Source: Chloroflexota bacterium (GTDB taxonomy: Bacteria; Chloroflexota; Anaerolineae; Promineifilales; Promineifilaceae). From it: a stretch of DNA of 64,000 nucleotides. This document shows positions 56,933-64,000 of the stretch, piece after piece; position 1 is the stretch's first letter, and every line of letters begins with the position of its first letter. The translations under genes and the position numbers were made by a program. The DNA lies in contig JAHDEB010000004.1 of NCBI GenBank assembly GCA_020629055.1, positions 1 to 64,000 on the forward strand. The letters are read 5' to 3'. A model generated the notes under the pieces. The model did no database searches. It had not been told where the DNA came from and saw only the letters and a list, made by a program, of their open reading frames with translations.

Positions 56933-58060
56933 ATGAACATTCGCAAAAAATTCCCAATTTTCAAGAAGAAAGCCTTTATCAACAGCTGTTCTAAAGGGGC
57001 ATTGTCAGATGAGGTTCGCCAAGCCTACGATGACTACTTGACCGACTGGCAAGAGCTAGGGTCACCGTGGGATTTATGGGTCAACAAGCTTGAAGAACTC
57101 CGTGGGGCGTTCGCGACGCTAATCCACGCCCACCCCAACGAAATCGCGGTAACAACCTCAGTTTCTGCCAGCGTCAACGCCATTGCGAGTTCAATCGACT
57201 TTAGCGGTGAGCGCAATGAAGTCGTCGTCGATGACTTTGCGTTTCCCACAACGGCCCAGATTTGGCATGCCCAAAAAGGGCGTGGGGCGACAGTTATGCA
57301 TGTCCCTGAAGTCGAAAACTCGATTCCGCTATCTTTTTACGAAAAAGCGATTACCGAGCGAACCAAGATCGTTTCACTGACCCACGTCTGTTATCGGCAC
57401 GGTGTTATGCAAGATGTGGCTGAAATTATTAAAATCGCTAAGCAAAAAGGGGCACTCGTCATGGTTGATAGCTATCAGTCATTGGGCACGATGCCGCTTA
57501 ACATCAAAGAAATCGGAGCAGATTTTCTAGTCGGTGGCACCCTAAAATATCTGCTCGGTTCTTCTGGATTAGGATTGCTATACACAAAGCAAGAGCTGAT
57601 CAAACAGCTAAACCCAAGCAGCAGCGGCTGGTTTGCTCAAGCAGATATTTTTGCGATGGACATCTATGCCAATACCCCTTCTCCCACGGCCCGTAGATTT
57701 GAAACCGGCACGCCCCCAAACCCCAATTTATATGCGGCCTTGGCCGGTATCGAGCTGATCCAGTCGATCGGACTTGAAAAAATCGATGCACAACGGCGAG
57801 AAATAACCGGCATGATTAAGGAAGGGGTGATGCAACGGGGGTTTCATCTTGTCTCACCCATCAGCCCAGACAAACACGGACCGATGGTTTCGGTGCGATC
57901 GAATAATGTTGAATTATTGGTTCAATTGCTTGAAGAAGACCAAGTTATCGTTTCCAGCCGAGATGGGAATTTACGGATTTCGCCGCACATTTATAACAAC
58001 GCAGACGATATTGACCGGCTAATGGATGGGTTGTCGAAGCATAAGGATCTGCTGATTTGA
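56933..58060 (+). CDS. Class V aminotransferase (kynureninase/isopenicillin-N-epimerase-like)
   Basis: EIAVTTSVSASVNAIASSIDF, HVCYRHGVMQDVAEIIKIAKQKGALVMVDSYQSLGTMPLNIKEIGADFLVGGTLKYLLGSSGLGLLY (PLP Lys); start MNIRKKFPIF preferred over 56861. Confidence 0.9.
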   Translation: MNIRKKFPIFKKKAFINSCSKGALSDEVRQAYDDYLTDWQELGSPWDLWVNKLEELRGAFATLIHAHPNEIAVTTSVSASVNAIASSIDFSGERNEVVVDDFAFPTTAQIWHAQKGRGATVMHVPEVENSIPLSFYEKAITERTKIVSLTHVCYRHGVMQDVAEIIKIAKQKGALVMVDSYQSLGTMPLNIKEIGADFLVGGTLKYLLGSSGLGLLYTKQELIKQLNPSSSGWFAQADIFAMDIYANTPSPTARRFETGTPPNPNLYAALAGIELIQSIGLEKIDAQRREITGMIKEGVMQRGFHLVSPISPDKHGPMVSVRSNNVELLVQLLEEDQVIVSSRDGNLRISPHIYNNADDIDRLMDGLSKHKDLLI

Positions 58061-58914
58061 AGAATAATGAGACGATGAAAGGTCAATATTTAGGGACGGT
58101 CAAAGCACTTTTTCGCTATCCGATTAAATCGATGGGTGGCGAGCCGGTCAACGAGCTTGAGCTTGGACCGTTCGGAGCGCTGGGTGACAGGGCTTTTGCG
58201 TTACGAGAGAAAGACGGCCGCATTACGACGGCCAAACGGACCGCTCAGCTATTAGAATGCCGTGCGGTCTTAAAATCGGCCGATACCACCAGCGAAACAA
58301 TTCAAATCACCCTGCCAGACCGATCTACGTTTCACGCTGACGATCCAGATGCATCACAAAAACTGTCTACATTTTTAGGTCGCGACGTTACGCTAGAAAG
58401 GCGAGATTCTAGTCAGCAAAATTTTGGACAACTAGATGCCAAGACTATTTTCGCCGGAGTCCCCATCCAAGAAGCGTTGGCAGGCAAAAAGCGGCAGCTG
58501 CCCGAAGATGCCGACCGATACAGCCTAGAGCCTGGCACCTTTTTCGATTCGGCCCATTTGCACTTACTGGCAACCGGAACCGTTGACCACCTAAAAACGC
58601 TGATCGGTCCAGATGTGAACTTAGACGTGCGTCGTTTCCGGCCGAACATTTTAATCGATACCGTGGCTGAACTATCCGGCTTTATCGAGGATGATTGGGT
58701 TGATCGCAGACTGCTCGTTGGGGATCAGGTTGAAATCGGGGAGATTTGGCCCACATTACGCTGCGTCATGACCACGGTCAAACAAAATGACCTGCCGAAA
58801 GACATTCGCATCTTGCACACTGTGGTCAAGCAGCATGAGACCCATTTGGGCGTATTTGCTAAAACGAGCATCGCTGGGAAAGTAAGAGTGGGTGACCCGG
58901 TTTATCTCTTGTAA
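58057..58914 (+). CDS. MOSC domain protein (YcbX-like)
   Basis: LFRYPIKSMGGEPVNELELGPFGALGDRAFALREKDGRITTAKR; NLDVRRFRPNILIDT; start overlaps previous stop. Confidence 0.9.
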   Translation: MKNNETMKGQYLGTVKALFRYPIKSMGGEPVNELELGPFGALGDRAFALREKDGRITTAKRTAQLLECRAVLKSADTTSETIQITLPDRSTFHADDPDASQKLSTFLGRDVTLERRDSSQQNFGQLDAKTIFAGVPIQEALAGKKRQLPEDADRYSLEPGTFFDSAHLHLLATGTVDHLKTLIGPDVNLDVRRFRPNILIDTVAELSGFIEDDWVDRRLLVGDQVEIGEIWPTLRCVMTTVKQNDLPKDIRILHTVVKQHETHLGVFAKTSIAGKVRVGDPVYLL

Positions 58915-58989
58915 CCGGTGTTCGGTATTTGGTGTCCTGCGGCCCGGTGTTCTGACCTACCGGCCACCGGCCCACCAGTGTCACACCGA

Positions 58990-59760
58990 TTAACCGTTTT
59001 CCAAACGCTCGCGCAACTCTTCACCGGTCGGGTCTGCATCTTCAATCCACTGCAACATCGCTTCGAATTGGGCCAGCTCTTCGGCCGTTGGTTCATTGTT
59101 TTCAACCATTAAGGAGTTATTGGTATCAACGATCAATGTGTCACCATCGGCACTATTTTCTATCGAGCCGATGACAACAGAGCCGTTTAGCTCAACATCT
59201 TCACCCCAACGTGGACCACCCAAATAAACGGCGGTATACATAATTTTCGCCTGCTGTTCTGGGACCCCGCTGGTTAAAAGTGCTTCGTAAAACATATAGT
59301 GAACATACTGCCAAGTTTCAGTCCGATAGATGTCTAATGCAGCATTATCAGTTTGGCAATAAGCATCGTGCACCACGGCCGCATCTAAATAGTCCCCATC
59401 TAGACGATCACCGGTCGCTGACAAAAATGCTTGGGGGATCGATGCACCATCGGTGATGGTTCCGGCCGGGGCAACCCACTCTTTTCCAAATGAATCGATA
59501 TAAACAAAGTCTTCTTCAAGCACCCAATTATCTCGGTCCGATCTTATGACACGGGCATGGGTCGATAAAAACTCACCTTTGGGCAGCGGGGTATAAACCG
59601 GGTCGGGGATAGGAAAATCAGGGATTTCGATCGTTGGAACAACAACAGCAGCTAGCTTTGCATCAAGCTCTGCTTGGAGTTGGTTTTGGTTATCGATGAT
59701 AATTGCTTGAGTGATAATTCCCAGAGTGATTCCGAGATAAAGTAAAATGCGTCGTGCCAT
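58990..59760 (-). CDS. DUF1353 domain secreted/membrane-anchored protein
   Basis: WVLEEDFVYIDSFGKEWVAPAGTITDGASIPQAFLSATGDRLDGDYLDAAVVHDAYCQT; hydrophobic N-terminus. Confidence 0.82.
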   Translation of the reverse strand: MARRILLYLGITLGIITQAIIIDNQNQLQAELDAKLAAVVVPTIEIPDFPIPDPVYTPLPKGEFLSTHARVIRSDRDNWVLEEDFVYIDSFGKEWVAPAGTITDGASIPQAFLSATGDRLDGDYLDAAVVHDAYCQTDNAALDIYRTETWQYVHYMFYEALLTSGVPEQQAKIMYTAVYLGGPRWGEDVELNGSVVIGSIENSADGDTLIVDTNNSLMVENNEPTAEELAQFEAMLQWIEDADPTGEELRERLENG

Positions 59761-59925
59761 TTTTTGATTTCCTTAATTGAGCTAAAAAATTGATCTATGG
59801 ATGTATTACGACAACCATATCAAAAAAGTTCCCCTAATTTTGCGATTGGTTTCGCCCAGTGGATTGGCGTAGAAATTCCGTAGGTTGCGCGTATAGTTAT
59901 AAGATTATACAATACAACAATACTC

Positions 59926-60576
59926 ATGATAAACACACTCAGACCCGGACTCAATACCGCTGCACTCGTTGCAGATGCACTGCGAACCGCGATCATGCAG
60001 GGGGAGATACGCGGTGGGCATGCGCTTCGCCAAGAAGAATTGGCAGAGCAGTATGGTGTCAGCAAGATTCCGGTGCGAGAAGCTTTATTTCAGCTGCAAT
60101 CAGAAGGGTTGGTTGACTTCCCTCCCGGCCGGGGAGCGGTAGTTTCTCAGCTATCAGCGGCCGAAGCAGGCGAAATTTATATCATGCGTATCGCGCTCGA
60201 GCAGGTCGCCCTGCGCACCGCCATCCCCAATCTAACGACCAGTGATTTTATTAAGGCAGAAAGTGCGCTAAAGCAAATTGATGCCGGACCTGATCCGATT
60301 GATTGGGGGGCGTTGAACTGGGAATTTCATACAACTTTGTATAAACCGGCCGGAATGCCGAAATTGTTAGAAACACTCAAAATGTGGCAAACCAATGTGG
60401 CTCGATACTTTTTTGTCTATCAAAAAGCGGTCTTTAGAGAAAAATCGAATCAAGAACATTGGGCTCTCGTAGAGTCGTGTCAGCGTGGTGATATTGAAGG
60501 GTCGTGTCAGATTTTGGCCGGTCATTTAGAAAAGGCATCGGCCGAATTGACCTATTTCTTAAGCCAAGTGAAATAA
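59926..60576 (+). CDS. GntR family (FCD) transcriptional regulator
   Basis: ALRTAIMQGEIRGGHALRQEELAEQYGVSKIPVREALFQLQSEGLVDFPPGRGAVV. Confidence 0.94.
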   Translation: MINTLRPGLNTAALVADALRTAIMQGEIRGGHALRQEELAEQYGVSKIPVREALFQLQSEGLVDFPPGRGAVVSQLSAAEAGEIYIMRIALEQVALRTAIPNLTTSDFIKAESALKQIDAGPDPIDWGALNWEFHTTLYKPAGMPKLLETLKMWQTNVARYFFVYQKAVFREKSNQEHWALVESCQRGDIEGSCQILAGHLEKASAELTYFLSQVK

Positions 60577-60624
60577 AGTATGATGTTGAGCGCAGAAAAA
60601 ATTTCGATCAAAGGAACCAGTCTT

Positions 60625-61524
60625 ATGCACACAATCAATAAAGTTCTAGACGGCCTCATGGGCCGATACAAATCTCGCGTCCCCGACGTTCAAGCGATTC
60701 TTGACACCATGTTAGAAAACCAGCTCATCTCTTCAGTCGATGAGATTGAAAATGACCATATCGCCTTTCGTACGATGGGTGTTCCGCTTTTAGGGATTCA
60801 AAGTTTAGAAAAAATCTTTACCCATTTTGGCTACCAGCGAGAAGATTACTATTATTTTGAAGCCAAGAAGCTAGACGCTTACTGGTATTCTCCCCCTACT
60901 CCAGAGTTGCCCCGCATTTTTATTAGCGAACTTCGTGTACGCGACCTATCCTATGAAGCACAAGCGATTATTCGTACCTACACCGATGAAGTGACGGCCG
61001 ATCCTGTTCTCGCCATCGACCTAGATGACGCGGCCGCGGTTGATCATTTTCTTCACAGCCCGCTATGGCGGCTGCCAACCTACCAAGACTTTAAACGGCT
61101 ACAGGACGAATCGGAATATGCAGCCTGGGTGATTTATAACCGATACTATCTAAATCACTACACGATATCCGTCCACAACTTACCCGCACCATACAACACA
61201 ATTCTCAACTTTAACACCTTCTTGAAAGACAACGGCTTTAAGCTCAATAGTGCCGGGGGCGAAATGAAAACGTCACCCGACAAACTTTTGATTCAATCTT
61301 CAACAGTCGCAGAGATGATTGAAGTTGAGTTTGCTGACGGCGACACGCATCCGATTTCCGGATCGTATGTTGAATTTGCCGAACGAAAAGTAAAACCGGA
61401 ATATTCTCACTTGCCGCTGGCAGAAATCGGCCGGCAACATCGTCGCGATGCGTTCGAAGCAGCAAATGCTGACAAAATATTTGAAAGTACCTACAGCGAA
61501 CAAACCAAAAAACGAAATTTATAG
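60625..61524 (+). CDS. DUF1338 protein (2-oxoadipate dioxygenase/decarboxylase HglS family)
   Basis: YKSRVPDVQAILDTMLENQLISSVDEIENDHIAFRTMGVPLLGIQSLEKIFTHFGYQREDYYYFEAKKLDAYWYSPP; FISELRVRDLS; ATG 60625 with aaagga RBS (listed ORF 60580). Confidence 0.85.
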   Translation: MHTINKVLDGLMGRYKSRVPDVQAILDTMLENQLISSVDEIENDHIAFRTMGVPLLGIQSLEKIFTHFGYQREDYYYFEAKKLDAYWYSPPTPELPRIFISELRVRDLSYEAQAIIRTYTDEVTADPVLAIDLDDAAAVDHFLHSPLWRLPTYQDFKRLQDESEYAAWVIYNRYYLNHYTISVHNLPAPYNTILNFNTFLKDNGFKLNSAGGEMKTSPDKLLIQSSTVAEMIEVEFADGDTHPISGSYVEFAERKVKPEYSHLPLAEIGRQHRRDAFEAANADKIFESTYSEQTKKRNL

Positions 61525-61530
61525 TTGTCA

Positions 61531-61558
61531 GTTATCAGTCGTCCTGACGACTGATAAC
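61531..61558. repeat. Perfect 13-bp inverted repeat (family E)
   Basis: GTTATCAGTCGTC-CT-GACGACTGATAAC between DUF1338 and glutaryl-CoA dehydrogenase genes. Confidence 0.85.
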
Positions 61559-61585
61559 CGGCCGCTCAAGAAAAAGGAGTAACCA

Positions 61586-62788
61586 ATGGCAAAACCAACA
61601 TTTAAATGGGCAGATCCCTTTCTGCTGGATGAACAATTAACCGATGAAGAGCGGATGATTCGCGATGCGAGCCATGACTATTGTCAAAGCAAGCTTATGA
61701 CACGCGTTTTAGAAGCGAATCGGCACGAAACCTTTGATCGCGAGATTTTTAACGAGATGGGGTCAATGGGTCTACTCGGCTCAACTATTCCAGAGAAATA
61801 TGGAGCGGCCGGGCTAAACCATGTCTGTTACGGCCTAATCGCGCGTGAAGTAGAGCGCGTTGATAGCGGCTATCGCTCCGCCATGAGTGTACAGAGTTCG
61901 CTAGTGATGCATCCGATCCATGAATATGGCACCGAAGAGCAACGGGAAAAGTATTTGCCTAAATTGGCCAGCGGCGAGTGGGTTGGCTGTTTTGGTTTAA
62001 CAGAGCCAAACCATGGGTCAGACCCTGGCAGCATGGAAACAAAAGCGACCAAAACAGACGGTGGCTGGATTTTGCATGGGGCAAAAATGTGGATCACCAA
62101 TTCACCGATTGCGGATGTATTTGTCGTTTGGGCGAAAACTTATGGTGGTGAAGATCATGGCCAACCGGATGGTGCGATTCATGGGTTCATTCTTGATAAA
62201 GGGATGAAAGGGTTGTCTGCCCCGAAAACAGAAGGTAAATTCAGCCTAAGAGCCAGCATCACGGGTGAAATCGTGATGGACGAAGTGTTTGTGCCAGATG
62301 AGAATTTGATGCCCAATGTGAAGGGTCTTAAAGGGCCGTTTGGCTGTTTAAACAAAGCCCGTTATGGCATTTCTTGGGGTGCGTTGGGTGCGGCCGAATT
62401 TTGTTGGCACGCCGCGCGTCAATATACATTGGATCGCATTCAGTTCGGCAAACCTCTAGCAAGCACCCAATTGATCCAGTTAAAACTGGCCAATATGCTG
62501 ACTGAAATCAGCATCGGGCTACAGAGCACATTACGTGTCGGCCGACTGCTAGATGAAAAGAAAGCGGCCCCAGAAATGATCAGCATCGTCAAACGGAACT
62601 CCTGCGGCAAAGCACTCGATATCGCCCGTACAGCGCGTGACATGCACGGTGGCAACGGAATCTCGGACGAGTTCCATGTGATTCGTCATGTGATGAACTT
62701 AGAAGCGGTCAATACGTATGAAGGGACCCACGATATTCATGCGTTGATTTTGGGTCGTGCACAAACCGGAATTCAAGCATTCTTCTAA
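61586..62788 (+). CDS. Glutaryl-CoA dehydrogenase-like acyl-CoA dehydrogenase
   Basis: [141 protein letters not shown]. Confidence 0.95.
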   Translation: MAKPTFKWADPFLLDEQLTDEERMIRDASHDYCQSKLMTRVLEANRHETFDREIFNEMGSMGLLGSTIPEKYGAAGLNHVCYGLIAREVERVDSGYRSAMSVQSSLVMHPIHEYGTEEQREKYLPKLASGEWVGCFGLTEPNHGSDPGSMETKATKTDGGWILHGAKMWITNSPIADVFVVWAKTYGGEDHGQPDGAIHGFILDKGMKGLSAPKTEGKFSLRASITGEIVMDEVFVPDENLMPNVKGLKGPFGCLNKARYGISWGALGAAEFCWHAARQYTLDRIQFGKPLASTQLIQLKLANMLTEISIGLQSTLRVGRLLDEKKAAPEMISIVKRNSCGKALDIARTARDMHGGNGISDEFHVIRHVMNLEAVNTYEGTHDIHALILGRAQTGIQAFF

Positions 62789-62821
62789 AGTAAACCCAAG
62801 ATAGTTAGAATTTTCACACAA

Positions 62822-62848
62822 TAGGTCAGCCCAGGCTGGCCTATTTTT
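62822..62848 (+). terminator. Rho-independent terminator
   Basis: TAGGTCAGC-CCAG-GCTGGCCTA-TTTTTATTT. Confidence 0.8.
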
Positions 62849-62983
62849 ATTTCTGATTCCCGGCCGCAGCAGGTAGCCCGCTTAACTGAAAAAGCGTTCA
62901 ATGCTTTCGAATACAAATTCGGTTAAACATTGTAGGGAGGATTTAAGTTAACACCAAAATCTTCTTTTCCCAGAGGGATTTTA

Positions 62984-63136
62984 TGCACATTGCCCATTCT
63001 CCGTTGTTTATTGCCCATTTCCGAAACGCCCTCACTCTTCAAACAATTAAGGTGCTGCCTTTCAAGGTACTGCATTTCCGCATCAAATAGTTTTTAATGG
63101 GCAATGTGCAATCCACAATGGGCAACAAACAATGAC
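62984..63136. repeat. Intergenic imperfect palindrome family C, copy 2
   Basis: TGCACATTGCCCATTCTCCGTTGTTTATTGCCCATTTCC ... AATGGGCAATGTGCAATCCACAATGGGCAACAAACAATGACA. Confidence 0.7.
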
Positions 63137-63318
63137 AGATTTGCCTAACCCAACTTTGCCCACGCTTTTTGATCGAACGCTTAAAATACACGCGGGTAGC
63201 CTACAAAAACAAAATGAGCTATACCTTAGTAGATTCAAATGCGCTGCAACAACAAAAAGAACCATCCGTAGCATGTGTACAGACTAAAGCCTAAATCGAG
63301 ACAAAAAGGTAACGTGAC

Positions 63319-64000
63319 GTGACACAATCTTCTATAAATTTACGCCAACAGCTAATTAATTTTCTTGCCTATTCAGAACGAACCGTTCGTTCAGTCTCAA
63401 CCGTCTTGGTTGGGGCAAGCACGCTGCTTACAGAAAACCTCATCCCTAAATCATTGCGTAAAAGCACCACCTATCGAGTAACTTTGGGCATGTTACAGCA
63501 ATTCCTAATAGAAAAAGTTGCAGAAATGAAAGTTCAAAATGAGCAATTCGAGGTGAGTGACAACTTTGCCCAGCGCAAGGTGGTCGGTACCGCAATCGAG
63601 GCGGCCGGATTGCTCTCGATCGGTTTTTCTCCCCTCTGGGTTTTCGCCATCATCGGTGACGGCGTCGGCGGCAGCAAACTGTATCTGAACAGATTGGTAG
63701 AGCAGCTAAAAAAGGATGGCTTAATCGAAAGCGAAACCGACATCACTGAAGTTGCAGATATGTTTGATGCGATTGAAGCGGCATCTAGCCGCAGCGCCAC
63801 CGCCCTAGACATGCCCCCATTATCGAGAGAAGATTTTTCGAAATTAACGGCCGACATGCGCACCGGATACGGCGACGCCTTTGACAAAACATCGGCCGTC
63901 ATGCCGGAGCTAGACACGATGTGGTCAAGTATGGAGGCGCTGACCAAACGAGAAAACATCTCGATGGAAAGCCTTCTGGGCTACATGACGGTAGATGCGA
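63319..64000 (+). CDS. Hypothetical protein, 3' truncated by window edge (not in ORF track)
   Basis: GTG 63319 opens a frame with no stop to base 64000: MTQSSINLRQQLINFLAYSERTVRSVSTVLVGASTLLTENLIPKSLRKSTTYRVTLGMLQQF...; Gly/hydrophobic segment LLSIGFSPLWVFAIIGDGVGG; no clear family. Confidence 0.65.
   Translation, partial: MTQSSINLRQQLINFLAYSERTVRSVSTVLVGASTLLTENLIPKSLRKSTTYRVTLGMLQQFLIEKVAEMKVQNEQFEVSDNFAQRKVVGTAIEAAGLLSIGFSPLWVFAIIGDGVGGSKLYLNRLVEQLKKDGLIESETDITEVADMFDAIEAASSRSATALDMPPLSREDFSKLTADMRTGYGDAFDKTSAVMPELDTMWSSMEALTKRENISMESLLGYMTVDA

Larger units (their letters stand above)
1..64000. repeat. Hyper-abundant palindromic hexamer CGGCCG dispersed across the window
   Basis: Hand count of 13 copies in 22,001-24,612, where about 0.6 are expected for a random 50% GC sequence, and about 8 in 1-5,000. 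Present in coding DNA in all phases and in intergenic DNA. Confidence 0.8.

Noticed and set aside
1-64000. Search by eye for tRNA, rRNA, transposases, integrases, prophage and CRISPR-Cas
   Set aside because: None could be supported; the only mobile-looking sequences are short palindromic repeats without coding capacity.

Overview
The window looks like a bacterial chromosome segment. Protein style suggests Chloroflexota/Anaerolineae, but this is inference without a search. Part 1 (about 1-16 kb) holds large secreted proteins: Calx-beta repeats, right-handed beta-helices, a cohesin-like protein and a Trp-rich domain. Part 2 (about 16.7-64 kb) holds metabolic genes: cysD-cysNC, an FAD/Fe-S oxidoreductase, tryptophan 2,3-dioxygenase, beta-oxidation enzymes, an anthraniloyl/salicylyl-CoA monooxygenase-reductase with an aryl-CoA ligase and PaaX-type regulator, and DUF1338 plus glutaryl-CoA dehydrogenase. 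Two more very large secreted proteins are interspersed. Main observations: (1) a GrdB/PrdB-like gene split by the ORF caller at an in-frame TGA (34754-34756), with coding sequence continuing as U-P-x-C and a perfect hairpin 11 nt downstream, so probably a selenoprotein with a bacterial SECIS; (2) very strong over-representation of the palindrome CGGCCG in all three codon phases and in intergenic DNA, resembling cyanobacterial HIP1; (3) a shared C-terminal octapeptide [IV][FY]LPxxx[KR]-stop on five unrelated secreted proteins, a candidate sorting or processing signal; (4) several families of intergenic imperfect palindromes concentrated in the catabolic half; (5) a candidate tryptophan/anthranilate-CoA degradation locus. 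No rRNA, tRNA, CRISPR array or transposase was recognised. All calls come from reading the sequence; no searches were run.
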